From the NCBI GenBank assembly GCA_033239525.1, contig BSYO01000034.1, forward strand, positions 868,001 through 932,000: 64,000 bases of DNA, in the 5' to 3' direction. The DNA is from Nepenthes gracilis. Taxonomy: Eukaryota; Streptophyta; Magnoliopsida; Caryophyllales; Nepenthaceae. Below, piece after piece: positions 10,701 to 21,949 of the stretch (position 1 is the stretch's first letter; every line of letters begins with the position of its first letter). The notes under the pieces are model-generated. The model did no database searches, was not told where the DNA came from, and worked only from the letters and a program-made list of their open reading frames with translations. A program made the translations under genes and the position numbers.

Positions 10701-11040
10701 GAGCTGGTGAAGACCGAGGTGGCAATGTTTGGTTTAGTTTAAATTTAAATACAGGTCTGGAAGAGTACAATCTGGCCAGGTTAGATTGATGCAAATGTGT
10801 AACTGCATGTTAGGCGATTCAATTGCAGGCAATTGGCCGATTTGTATGACTGCATTTTGGGCCGTTGTCTCCTTCTGTATTTTTACATTGGTTTTATAAT
10901 ATATTCTATGGTATTGAGGGTATACCCTAACGTCTATATTCTCACTCCAAATCGGCAAACACTTAGAGATAGAATATAGGTTCTTATAATTATTTTATTT
11001 TAATACAATCTTACTTACTTATAAAAAAAAAAAAAAAAAA
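10701..11040 (+). mobile_element. poly(A)-tailed retroposon (SINE or LINE 3' end), copy A
   Basis: The 340-bp insert ends in 18 A residues. It is flanked by a 17-bp direct repeat GAC(C/T)TTCACACCCATCC at 10684-10700 and 11041-11057. Unit C lacks the insert and has one copy of this target (around 56396-56415). The long target duplication and poly(A) tail indicate LINE-type target-primed insertion. I see no tRNA-like A and B boxes, so a truncated LINE end or processed transcript is as likely as a SINE. Confidence 0.8.
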
Positions 11041-11057
11041 GACTTTCACACCCATCC

Positions 11058-13548
11058 ACTATTAACAAATGAAACTTAACCCACAAATTGTTATTTTTCA
11101 AGCACAATTGTAACACCATATTCCACATGAGAGGCCATGAGGTTTCATATCACAATACTCAATAATGCAATAGTGTATCTTTTAATTGGATTGTATGAAC
11201 AAATCCAACCACTAAGAGCAATTCAGCCCCCAGAATAAGCTAATTCTCTAATCCAAGTAATATCTTGTATAAATTTAGAGAGTAGAATAAATCTCTTCCA
11301 ACTTTCTGCTGGAGGTTGAGGCCGCTTTAGATATGCTCTCTGTCCTCCCAACCTCAATTACCTTCTAATTCTCTTTGGTAATCGATTTTGATGAAAAGTT
11401 AAGAGCAATCATTATGAAATCATCTACCAATTGATTCCTTATCCTATGAAAAATTATTTTCTAAATGGTATAAATTTAAACGTATTTGGCATAGAATTAC
11501 AACACTTGAGGAGTATATGAGAGGCACTCTGTATATTTCATCCAAAATAGTGGCACTAGATGTATACATATTGAACGTTTGTATATAGGCTTAAAAAGTA
11601 TTTACGTCTGACTCAAGCCTAACTATTACACATGTGCCAATCTATTATATAAAAACACTTTAATGGATTTTTGCCTATTTTTTTAAGTTTTTTAAACAAA
11701 AGAGAGAAGAAGAAAAGAAAAGAGAAGAAAAAAGTGGAAGTAAAATCCAAATAAATCCAATTTAATCTCAAGTAATTTCAAGTAAAATCAAGTTCATTTA
11801 AACCTATTTCTTTCTTTAATTTCAAATTTATTAAAAATTTTTAAATATTTCTTATTCAAATACTTAAAAATATAATATTTGCCAATGACATGTTGCATGC
11901 ATATTAGTTTTATTTCTATTCATTTAGATTTTGAAAGCCTGTAAATTATATTTATGGATGTTATTTTAAAATCCTGAAATCTTTGATGAATTATTCTTAC
12001 ATGTCTATTTTATGTAAGTATTATAGTAAAAATATTACTTTGATTTTATTAAAGATGATTCGTTTCCTCCAAATTTAAAAATTTTGTTTATTTATTTTTC
12101 AGTGTAAAGTATTCAATTTTATCCCAGAAAAAATATATTAGAGAATTGATGAAATATATTCTAATATATATTAACAAATTATTTATAAATTAAAGGTCAA
12201 ATATAATTTCACACGTCAAAAAAGTATTTTTTGACTCTAACTATAGAAAATAATATATAATTAATTTACTTGTCATGAATAGTTGTTTATAGCATTTAAT
12301 TATATAAAAATAATTATAATTCAAACATTAATAATCGACCCGTATTGGAAAGGTCAATGCCAATCCTTAATTTTAGTACATTTGCATGATTTTCACATGC
12401 TTTGTAGCTATTTTGACTTTATCAACATTTTTAATTTTCAATTTGGATTATTGTTCTTTATAAATTTATTACTATATATATATATGTGTGTAAATTATAT
12501 ATATTTTGTTAAGTTATAAGCTCACTCTTACAATCTTTTGTTAACTTTTCAAATTAGCGGACTTGGAGATAACTTGTTAGAATTTTAGATGCTATAGAGC
12601 TAATTGGACAAAATAATATTATTTATTTAGAATTGGAGTTGTTATGCCTGATGATAGGCCATTTGTTTTTGGCCATGGGCCTTTAAATTTACATGCAGAT
12701 ATAATTTTGGATATCTTATTATTGGATTTGATGACTTTTTTCTTTACATTTTATTATTAGTAAATCAAGCAATGAGTTATCAAAATTGTTTTCAAATCTG
12801 ATCTTCAAGTTATACGCTTTGTCAAATATATATATGTGTGTGTATGTGTGTATTCTAACTGTTTTACGATATTTATTATAGGAACGTGTTCTAACATTTG
12901 AATTTAGTTTAAGACAGTGACTAACCTTTTAAGTATAAAATTTAATTAGAATCTTATTATAATATATTTTAATTTTGATTTTGATTCAATGAAATGATAG
13001 TATTGCTGTATTAAATACTTGATATTTGAATGGAGTTCTAACACCATTATGGATTTGAAACGATATTTGCTATTACTCTTAACAAAAGGTCTTTTTTTTT
13101 TTTTTGGGTTAGTCCTTTAATAGTTTTAATATGATTACTTTGAACTCATGATTTTTCTTTAATTAATCCAAGCTAAGCGCATAACTTTTACGTATCGATT
13201 GTTGTTTTTTATCTATTAAGAAAACTAGCAGGCTTATTTTTTTGATATTTTGAGCTAAAGTTGATTTTCTTCTTCGTACATTTATCATTTGAAATCATGT
13301 AGAACTTATTGTACACAAATAATAAAGTATTAATGTGGAAATTAATTTGATTTCATCATGTTGTATTAGTGTTTCAAAACCACATCTGAGCTTTTTGCCT
13401 TAATTTCTTAGTTACGTTGACGAGGCATTGCAAAGCTAAACAAGATCTTTTGCACAGTATGCTTCGTCATGACCCTTGATGATTTTTCATTTAGTTTAAA
13501 CAATACTGCCATAACTTTAAAACTCGGACCAATACAATATATTTATTA
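11058..13548. other. AT-rich gene 3' flank, conserved in all three units
   Basis: About 2.5 kb of low-GC sequence aligns with 35038-37550 and 56405-58941. It contains a purine-rich run near 11700-11735, a (TATA)(TG) microsatellite near 12825-12850, and one short candidate coding stretch (12644-12760). No other gene is recognisable. Because the host gene is on the minus strand, this lies downstream of it. Confidence 0.6.
12644..12760 (+). CDS. short conserved frame of unknown nature, copy A
   Basis: A 38-codon frame begins MPDDRPFVFGHGPLNLHADI and continues with ILDILLLDLM. The same frame is found at 36630 and 58023. A and B differ in five bases in this core, four of them silent (Pro, Pro, Ala and Ile codons), which hints at a former or present coding exon. 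I recognise no family. It could be an exon whose partners I cannot see, a relic, or chance. Confidence 0.25.
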   Translation: MPDDRPFVFGHGPLNLHADIILDILLLDLMTFFFTFYY

Positions 13549-13553
13549 TATAT

Positions 13554-14405
13554 TGTTGGGATTTTGAGTCGTTCTTGTGTGAGAAGTATTGTTCACCACG
13601 CTCATTTACACGAAGTGAAATAAAAGTTGGAGTAGTTACACTTGGTGAAAGCAGAATAAAGGTTGAAGACTCTGATTGAACGTCAATGACTCTAATTGAG
13701 GGATGAGGATTCTAAATGATGGTTGAAGACACTAACCGATAATCGATGACATTGACCAAAGGTCGAGGACTTTGACTAACGACGGAGGACTTTGTCTGAA
13801 GGCTGAGGACTTTCACCAACGAGTGAGGACATTGCCTGAAGGTCGAGAACTTTGGTCAACGACCGAGGACAGCATGTCTAAAAAAGCTGATCTGCAACGT
13901 CTGCGCAGACAGCAGACTTTGCAATAAATGAAGCTGACTTTCAGAGTTGGTAGTCAATTTGTAGAGCAAGTTAATTGCTCTCGACAGGAAGACGCTATGT
14001 GAAGTTGGTGGCAGATTTTATTGTGCACGTAATCACCTTGCAAAAGTAGGTGGTCGTTCTGTGCCCATATAATATATGCTAAGTGATGGTGATGCAAGGC
14101 TAAGTTTGTGCAGAAGAGTAAAACAGAGAGAAACACAAGGAGTCACCAAATTTTGCTCTTGTGTTCTGTTCTTGCGCTGTTCTCTGCTCTCCAAGGATTT
14201 GTATAGATAGGATTTTTGTAACCAAAATTTACATAATGAAATCTCTGTGGATTGAGTATCCCGTGATTTTTTTCCGTTATTTAGAAGAGTTTTTCTAAGT
14301 AAAACTGTGTGTTTCCGATTATCTGCTATTTCTTTGTAGTATGCATGAGCGTTCGTCGTCTCTATCTTCTTAGTTTTACTGACCGACTGACACCCTTTCC
14401 TTACA
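13554..14405 (+). mobile_element. solo LTR, copia-like, copy A
   Basis: The 852-bp segment starts TGTTGGGATTTTGAG and ends CCTTACA. The flanks are TATAT (13549-13553) and AATAT (14406-14410); unit C keeps a perfect TATAT pair. A TATA-like CCATATAATATATGC lies at about 14064-14079 and the downstream GAGTATCCCGTG stretch is typical of plant copia LTR R/U5 regions. The U3 part (13665-13875) is an imperfect tandem array of about 25-bp units around GAGGACTTTG. It is present in all three units. Confidence 0.82.
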
Positions 14406-14410
14406 AATAT

Positions 14411-14613
14411 TAAAGAGATTATCTACACTCATGGTAAAATAATTTACTACATTATAAAATTTACTAATTTCCTACGGTACTTTTGCTTTGCGTATAATTT
14501 ATGGCAATTTATGATACAAACAAAGAAGAAAAAAATGAAAGATAGATAGGAAAAAAAATTCGAAGGACGTGGCGGCGAAAAAAATGCATAGGCAGAACAT
14601 GTTTAAAAAAGCA
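14411..14613. other. spacer between solo LTR and gene A
   Basis: A roughly 200-bp AT-rich spacer that would hold the gene's 3' UTR and polyadenylation region. It includes A-rich runs near 14525-14585 that are present in unit C but deleted in unit B. Confidence 0.5.
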
Positions 14614-15501
14614 CTAATTGATTTTGTAGCAATATTTTTTAAAATAAAGAAACACTAATTGAGTCATTTTTTTTTTTTTTATAATATTTGTAATACTCAT
14701 ATTAAAAAAACAACAACTCGAGGGAGCGCTGGAATCGCGAAGAAGCTCCTCCACAAGTCTTCTCCCAATATTGTAGCAGACGTAGGCATCAAGGGCCAGA
14801 GCCTTGACTTCATCTCCTGAGAAAACCTTGGCTTCGTAGTCAACTCGAAGATCACGGCGGCCACCTGAAGCGACTGCTTCATAGGAGATGCCGACTTCCG
14901 TTGCCAGAGCTTTTATATCACCATTAAGAAGGCCCGGCTTTTTACGAATACGCGCGGCCAAACGGGACAAGTCCACCGCTGTTTTGCAGTCCAGCGGACT
15001 AAGAGTAGACGGTATTCCACGGGAAAGTTTCCGTTCAACATCGACACCCACGAAGCTGATTTTCTCGTCAGCCAGAAACCTCCTCAGATTATCTGGAATC
15101 TCATCCACATGCTTCAACTGAACGACTAGGCAATACGAATCAATGCAGAGCACTAGCAGTGAATTGGTGGGTGGCCACTCCATCCAGTGCAAATCCAGGG
15201 CGACGACAGGTGGCTCCTCCTGAAGCTTGGGTATCAAGTCATTAACGGTGCGGGAGCTTATGAGTTCTGCAGAATCAAGTACATCGACTCTGACCGGATA
15301 TTTACCTGCAATTTTAATGTCGTACTTGCCCGTTCTCGATAAGATGGAAATGGGTATCATCCTCTCCACAGTTTTAGTTCGGAGCTGCAATGATATGAAA
15401 TAGGAATTGCCTTTCCGGGTGATATTTATACCCAAGAAAAGGACTTGTAACACGTATTCCTTTTCTTTTCGTTTGGTTTTCCCAAAGGAAAGGACTTCCA
15501 T
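14614..15501 (-). CDS. RNase H-like 3'-5' exonuclease-domain protein (Werner exonuclease-like), copy A
   Basis: An intronless 295-codon frame. I chose the ATG at 15499-15501; an upstream in-frame TGA limits any extension to a TTG at 15514-15516. The N-terminal part is basic (KTKRKEK). A DEDD exonuclease fold starts near residue 60. Motif I reads VVALDLHW (Asp103, but His105 where Glu is expected). The motif II region is ISFVGVDVERKL near 149-159. Motif III is ALALDAYVCYNI with Asp238 but Ala where a DEDDy enzyme has Tyr. The family trims 3' ends of DNA or RNA using two metal ions; missing ligands suggest weak or no catalysis. The last ~35 residues are low complexity and probably read-through past a lost stop. 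Confidence 0.75.
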   Translation of the reverse strand: MEVLSFGKTKRKEKEYVLQVLFLGINITRKGNSYFISLQLRTKTVERMIPISILSRTGKYDIKIAGKYPVRVDVLDSAELISSRTVNDLIPKLQEEPPVVALDLHWMEWPPTNSLLVLCIDSYCLVVQLKHVDEIPDNLRRFLADEKISFVGVDVERKLSRGIPSTLSPLDCKTAVDLSRLAARIRKKPGLLNGDIKALATEVGISYEAVASGGRRDLRVDYEAKVFSGDEVKALALDAYVCYNIGRRLVEELLRDSSAPSSCCFFNMSITNIIKKKKMTQLVFLYFKKYCYKIN

Positions 15502-15508
15502 GGATTCC

Positions 15509-15547
15509 TTATCCAACTGTGAAGGCTGGCACTTCTGTTGCTTTCAT
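15509..15547 (-). promoter_or_regulatory. conserved 12-codon upstream frame, gene A
   Basis: MKATEVPAFTVG followed by TAA ends 7 bases before the main ATG. Genes B (39451-39489) and C (62050-62088) keep the frame with one Glu to Lys change. It may be a translational uORF. Alternatively it may be a short first exon, because copies B and C have a GT donor-like TTGGGT(A/G)AGG at its end; copy A has TTGGATAAGG. Confidence 0.4.
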
Positions 15548-16162
15548 TTTAAGGTTTCTCTTGATATGTTTAGCATGCCGAAGCACCAAGATTAATTGAT
15601 TACTCTTTTTTTTTTATAAACCTATGGACTTTTGATTCCTTGAAGAATATAATATTTATAAAATAATTTCTAAAATAAAATTTCTTTCAAAATTAAAATT
15701 TATCATTATTTTCTACGTATAGAAAAAATGGAGCGCTTTAAGGTGAATAGTAGAATCACCAATCTTCTACGTAATGAACAAATCAGTATCAATGTTTCCT
15801 ATATGCACCACTTTCGCCTTTTCATATAAGAATTTTTTAAGGTTCGTATCATGAATTTGAATCAAAGTAGGTCTATATAATTATAAATTATAAAAATTAA
15901 AATCATAAATAAAAACAATATGACAACAACCAACAAATTCCAAACCCAAGCTTGACATACAAATATCCACATGATATAATATAAAAACCATAAAAATACT
16001 AACTTGCACAAGATCTTATTCAATGGCCATCCGAACAAAACAATAAGTGCGACATGCTATACAATGTTGTAAGAGAGGGATAACCAACCACAAATAACCC
16101 AAGATAAACAGCCAAACGATGGAGTCAAGATACACACCTTGACAAGCTGCCCTTATAGAAGG
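15548..16162. other. 5' flank of gene A
   Basis: About 0.6 kb of mostly AT-rich sequence shared with 62089-62713. It presumably contains the promoter of the minus-strand gene but shows no clear TATA box. It ends in GAAGG (16158-16162), the left target duplication of the Tat insertion. Confidence 0.55.
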
Positions 16163-17014
16163 TGATGCATCTCGAGAACTTGAATTGTTTTACAAATGAG
16201 GGAGCCACCTTGTCACTTGGGGATCCGAATAGAGACAGGTTAGGTTTTCGTAACTCAAAATTTGGATTCTACAAACTGCAATAAAAATAAATGAAAGGTA
16301 AGAGGTATACGATACTTACTTCCTGGTATATTCTCCAATACTTAAGTTAGAAATCATTCCACTCTGTTGAAAAAGATGCAAGAAAATGAGTTCGAGAATA
16401 TGGAGTAAATGAGGATGGGTGTTGGTACACTCGACTATTAGAGTGGTTTTGAATTATATACTCGTTTGGCAGAGTGTCTCAGAAAATGTGCACTCGACCA
16501 GTGAAGTGTCTTAGAAAATGTGCACTCAGTTGGTAGAGTGTCTCGGGAAATATTGACTCGGTTGGTGGAGTGGCTAACTTTTGTCGTTGTTTTCTAACTT
16601 AGTTAATTCCTTTCTTTCCTTTGTTCTCAGCCAGTCCATCCCTGTTTTTCTTCAAGGGAGTGATGTAATTATAGTGAGAAGAGTCGTTTGCTTGGTAGCC
16701 CTTAAATAGTGTGTGGGTATGGTACCTCTTTTGTGCTAAGGGGTATTACTTATTTGTATAACTGTCACCTTCATTCAATAGTTAGGCCACCTGGGTTCTA
16801 GCTATTGGGCCATAGTTGCTACCTGAAGCAATTCATTTAGTACTCCTTTATGATACTTCAATGCTTGATGGTTTGGGCTATATCTCATGGTTTATCCATT
16901 ACGCATTTTGCTGCATGAGTTTAGAGGTGTCTTTCATTAGGCTTTCTTTGTTAAGACCTCTTATGCTTTCATGATTTGGGTTTTGGGTCGACTCGATTCC
17001 TATTGTGCCCATCA
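16163..17014 (-). repeat. 3' LTR of Tat copy B
   Basis: 852 bp with TGATGGGCAC and GCATCA ends on the minus strand. It matches the LTRs at 54773-55603 and 62714-63563. U3 holds about four 32-bp repeats (16440-16575) built on GAAAATGTGCACTC and GGTAGAGTG. The left flank GAAGG pairs with AAAGG right of the 5' LTR in unit C. Confidence 0.88.
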
Positions 17015-17029
17015 CTTTACCTCCATACC
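17015..17029 (-). other. polypurine tract of Tat copy B
   Basis: The minus strand reads GTATGGAGGTAAAG directly before the 3' LTR. The right-hand element has ATGGGGGTAAAG in the same place. It primes plus-strand cDNA synthesis. Confidence 0.65.
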
Positions 17030-18290
17030 GAAAAGTTTGAATGTCAACTCTTGGCATGTTACTAATACGACTCTAGCTATAGATTCTTCACGTACGTTCC
17101 TTCCCAAATATTTCGCCCATTTGGTGTCTTGTTTGGTAGAATTTTATTCTCTGGCATCAATGCTGAGATGCATTATCTTCTCGAATTAAATGCTCTTTGA
17201 GCACTCCTTGAGCTATAAATGGCGGAGCTCTCTTTTCCTTATATCATGAAGCGTCATTTGTTTCGCCTAGTGGTAAGATTGCTCTAAGCCAATATGGAAC
17301 TTTTATTGCCACTGGCCAGAGTTGGTGGGAGTTCTCTGCTATCTTTTGAAGTCAATATTCAAGGATACGCTTGAAGACTATCTTGGTTACCTTATTTTAT
17401 ACGGGAGACTATCTTGATTTTTCTCTTTTATGTTTGTCCCAAAACTAGGCCTCTGTCGCTATGATAGGCCTTGCCATGACAGTGCCTCCATTGACATACA
17501 TGGACAATAATAGCAGGTTTTGGCGGATATGATTATTTAGTTGCCTCCCCTCATGGATCTGCTAAAGTCCCTGGAGAGAACTATTGTAGTTCCTGGAGGG
17601 AGGGCTTTTCTTTCTCTTGTTGGGTCATTGTTTTACATTATTATTCCTTTACTCTTTTAAATTGTACTTTTGCTATTATAAGCTTATAAGTAATAAAAAA
17701 ATCAATGAAGAAAACTACCTAAATGTTATTCTTTTTCTCTTCATGGCTCTAATATTCTTTATTTTCTGAAGCACTTGAATGCTAATTTTTATAATTTAAT
17801 TTTTGACAATCTGACAACTCAAATGACCGATAACTCGGTCTTTGACGTGTAATAATGTATTTTGAATACTCGGATTACATATCCGTAAATTAATCAAATC
17901 ATCTTTAAGTAAAGTGACATCAGGGCCACTTGTAGCAAGTTTTTTACTATTAAAAAAGATATTTTAGGGCATCATAACCTATGCAGTGCTACAAATGCAG
18001 TGTTTTAGGTGTCATAGCTGCCAACTAACTACCTGCTATATTGGGAAGCATTGTCTCAGGCTATTATTACTGTCATAGTGAAATAGACATGCCGCAACAC
18101 TCTCTAACACGGGTACGTGTCACGGCTATTATGCCGATGCACCTCTTCAATTCTCTTAAATGACGCTATTTCTGACCAGGCTACTGGCTATTTAAATTTT
18201 GACGTTGTTTTTTTCTACACTTTTTAGCAGTTCACATTTTGTAGCTTTAGTTTGCTCTTTTCTTCCTTTGTTTTCATAGCTCCTTGAGCG
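17030..18290. other. non-coding 3' region of Tat copy B
   Basis: About 1.26 kb between the polypurine tract and the antisense frame. It aligns with 63578-64000 at its start. I see no credible protein in either direction; it probably carries the 3' end of the antisense transcription unit's promoter side and untranslated sequence. Confidence 0.5.
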
Positions 18291-18293
18291 ACT

Positions 18294-19137
18294 TTGAAGG
18301 GTATTGCAGAGATTTTCTTCATCCTCACTATTGAGAATGTGTATGATATTTACGATAGGTTCAACATTCCTATTGGCATTCCCTTCCAAGTTCCTTCATG
18401 CAATGAGGGAGCTTGCTCTCTTAGGTTTGGCTTCGTCACTATCTATGAAATCCACTTGAAAGGATTTCGTAAATCTTTAGAAAGGGAACTATGTGAGATT
18501 CTAGAAGTCCTCAAAATTCCGGTGGCTCACCTCCACCCTAATGCTATAAGGTTTTTGATTTCCCAATGCGTTTTTCTAGTAGTCGTAGGAGTTGATTCGT
18601 TTGATCGCAGATAGGCTGCACCAACGAGATGTTAAGATTTTTTATCTGTCTCAAATGTTCACCAGCCTTACTGTTCGCAGGAAGATGGAGATTCGGGTTG
18701 ATGCTACCATTGCTGAAGCTAAGCAAAGTCGAGATTGAGCCGCTTTTCTCAATAGAGAGTTGTCTGAGTGGTTGGCGAGATCCCAAGATCTCTCAGATGA
18801 AAAATCGTTGGCTTTGGATCGGATTGCCCCACTTAAGGACATGCTCTAGGAGCCCGAGCAAGGATTTGTCCATTCTTTTGACAAGTGTGCTCGACTTGAA
18901 GGAGAGCTAAGGTTATGCCTTCGACCAGAAGAAGTTAGGGCCGTTTTGGATAATAGAATCCAAGACGAATTCTCTCGTTACAGACGGATCGTGTCCTTGG
19001 TCGCTCCTAACTTTTCTTTAGGTTACCTTGATCCAAGAAATTTCAAACCTTCTTGCCATTCTGATCTGAAATATTTCTCAAAGCCAGGTGGGAATCTGAT
19101 GCCACGGTCTCCGGGGGTTTTTTTGACCTTAGGATAG
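18294..19137 (+). pseudogene. antisense frame of Tat element with putative-gypsy-type (PF04195-like) domain, broken
   Basis: Encoded opposite to gag-pol. The first part (18294-18614) reads FNIPIGIPFQVPS, then FGFVTIYEIHLKGF and IPVAHLHPNAIRFL. This fits the plant domain annotated 'putative gypsy type transposon', with its IP-VP, VY--L--GFR-PL and LAPNAWR landmarks. After a frameshift near 18600 a charged, coiled-coil-like part continues (IAEAKQSRD, LDRIAPLKDML, LRPEEVRAVLDNRIQDEF) to 19137. At least two stops interrupt it. Function in Tat elements is unknown. Confidence 0.72.
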
Positions 19138-19369
19138 TCACTTTGTTCAAGTGAAGGCATTTGGTAGCATCATTGTAACTCTCTTTTGCAAAGCTTTTTG
19201 TGTCTATGTTGAAAATATTTATTCATTAATAAATTAGCTAGATTGTTTCGACTATTGTCTCCTATTTTTTTTTACATTTGTTGATCCTTTTGCTCATCAT
19301 ATTCTTTGTTTGCCGATTAAGTGTGGCCGCCATCGTCATCGGGCTTGTTCAGACTTGAGTCAGTCGATT

Positions 19370-19700
19370 GTCTTATGAGAGGACGTTGTGACATTCTTTT
19401 TGTTGGATGGTACTCTTTCCTATAAGAACGTCATAACATTTTTTATTTAATGGTGCTCATTCTTGTGAGAGGAAGTCGTAACACTCTTGCTAAGAAAAAC
19501 TCTTTCTGGCCGACTATGTGTGATGCTATAGTCGTTGAGCTTTATCAGAGTCTAATCCATCGTCCACATTAAACTGATGGTGCTCGTTCCTATGGTAGGA
19601 CGTCATGGCATGCTTACATCGGGTCCTGGTTCATTAGCCGTCTTCACCTTTAAGAGCTCATTTCTGTGGTAGGATGTAGCTGCACAAATATTGGAAAACC
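19370..19700 (+). repeat. imperfect tandem repeats beside the antisense frame
   Basis: Four to five degenerate copies of a roughly 50-60 bp unit with the common core GGTGCTC-TTC-TGTG-GAGGA-GTCGTAACA. They lie between the antisense frame and integrase. Their role is unknown. Confidence 0.5.
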
Positions 19701-20089
19701 GCCTAAGTCTGCAAGTTCCTCGGGCCTTTATATTCAACCTTATTTGGGCCACTTAGTTATCGTGACTGAGGTTTTATGTTCGACGTCATTTGGGTTGCTC
19801 GATTTTCTTGACCAAGGTTTTAAGCGTGCTTTTAGTAGGTTGATTCACAGGTCAAAGTTTTACTTGACTTAGACTCAGTCTCGTTCGCTTGTATTTATGC
19901 AAGGACGCACAAGCATATGCATGGGCACTGTGACAAATGTATGACATTATTATTAATTTCAATATGATTACACCACACACGTAGTGTGAAGATTTATTAA
20001 TAGCATTTTTTGAGGTGGACAACGTTCCATGTTCTCGAGACTGGTTTTCAATTCTGAATGCATAACTTATACGCACCGTTTTGGAGAAT

Positions 20090-21010
20090 CGTTAAAAATA
20101 GGAATGATCCTCCTATTGATAATTTTTTCTATTACCTCTATACTCTGCAGAACTAAATTGCTCACTTCAAATTGATGGGTTTTCACCTTTTGGTTGTAGT
20201 ATCGACTGATTCATCGCTGTTAAGTCACTGTTTGCAGTCTTGTCGTGTCTCAGGCTTCCTCAAGCAAGTTAAGATGTTTTATAAGTTGTTGGAAGTTGCA
20301 TTATGGGTTAAAACTTCTGACTCTAAGGTTAAGTAGCTCGATCTCCACCGGAATGACTACTTCTATCCTATAAGCCAAGATGTATGGCGTTTTTCATGTT
20401 AGCTCTCTACAAATCATCTGATAAGACCACAACACAAAGAGTAGCTCGTCAACCCAAGAGTTTCCTATGTCATCTAGCTTCTTTTTCAACCCATGTAGTA
20501 TGATTCAGTTCGTTACTTCCACTTGTCCGTTTGCTTATGGATAGGTAACAAAGATGTGAACTAGAGTGATTCCCATACTCATGTAGTACTCGGTGAATCT
20601 CTTACCACTGAATTATGTTCTATTGTCAGTCACTGTAATCTTAGAAACTCTAAATTTGTAGATGATACTTTACTAAATGAACTTTGTTGTATTCTGCTCA
20701 GTTATTCTCGTTGATGTGGTGACCTCTACGTATTTTGTGAAGTAGTCAATGCCGACTACGACGAAGTTACTTTGTCTTGATGTAATGGGTAGTGGGCCTA
20801 ATATCTCGAGCCCCCACCGACCAAACAGCCAAGGGTTTGCAGTTTTGTGTGTGGCTGATTAAGGACATTGCCATAGATTTGACAATTTTTACATATCTTT
20901 ACAAACTCAATGGTGTTTCGTTTCATTGTACACTAGTAGAAGCCCTATTGTGTGACTTTAAATGACAGATTCTTGCCCCTACGTGTGACCTGCAAATCAC
21001 GGGATGCACT
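20090..21010 (-). pseudogene. integrase remnant, Tat copy B
   Basis: Reading down the minus strand: a zinc-finger end (EFVKICKNCQIY near 20890), the catalytic core with TDN and GQVEVTN (20400-20640), then a C-terminal domain with LAYRIEVVIPVEIELL and SRYYNQKVKTHQFEVSNLVL (20110-20380). This is the full plant gypsy integrase layout, with several stops. Confidence 0.85.
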
Positions 21011-21365
21011 TTGCTCATCGTATAGTTAGCTTCTTCTGACTGTATGTTAGGAATGGAGTACCATCGTCAGCACGGTTTCCCACCCATGAGGGTGTACTAG
21101 CCTGCTGTACTTTGTATGCACTTGGTGTCATTCAGGTTTTTTGGTAGAAGGCTTTCTTTTTAGTATCTTCTATACGGAGTCATCTAAGTGTTGCCATTTC
21201 AGATCTAAATTATATTTTCTTTCGTGACTTCAATGGTCGGGGTTGTGAAGATTTCTCGCATCTCTTTGGCGCAATGCTTAGGGTTTCTAGTCACCACACT
21301 AGTGCAAGCGAATCTGCTTTCCAGTTGTCTTCCCTCGGGATGTAACGTATTTTAACCTTGTTGAA

Positions 21366-21660
21366 TCACTCGGCCGGGCTCTTCACTCTAAGAAGATACC
21401 TTGTGAGTGATGGGTTAGATATCTCAAAGTTCTTGATAACCCGGTTAATGATCAACTTTGAGTTGCTATAAAAGACCAAGCTCCTGGCTAATCTTTCTTT
21501 CGCTATTCTGAGTTCGGCCAATAAAGTCTCATATCGAGCGATATTGTTGGTGGTTGAAAATCTAATATTCATAGAGTTTTTCATCTCTGACTGGTCTTGA
21601 GTTCTCAAGACTATATTTTCTCCATTCCCTGACTAGGATGATAATCCGTCGATGTGCAAG
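21366..21660 (-). pseudogene. RNase H remnant, Tat copy B
   Basis: An open stretch carries YETLLAELRIAKERLARSLV and FYSNSKLIINRV, the RNase H core of plant gypsy elements. It is nearly identical to copy A and has the same Asp to Asn change, so that change predates duplication of A and B. Confidence 0.84.
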
Positions 21661-21949
21661 ATCTACGTTGGTGTTTCTTCACACTATTAGGCGTCTCCAT
21701 GCTTTTCAATGTCATAAAAAATTGAGGTCATCACTTTGATTATGAAATCCGCAAGGGCTTCATTTTTTATGGTTGGCCACGATCGAAATTTTATGTTGAA
21801 CTCGCTCAATTTGATGGTCCATTTGATCAATTGTCTGAACACTTCAAATTTCTAGAGGCTCCCCTTTAGTAGTTGGTTAGTTAGGATGATGTTCTTATGG
21901 GTTTGAAAGTATAGTTGTAACTTTTTGGCAGAGTGAACTAGCGCTCGGG

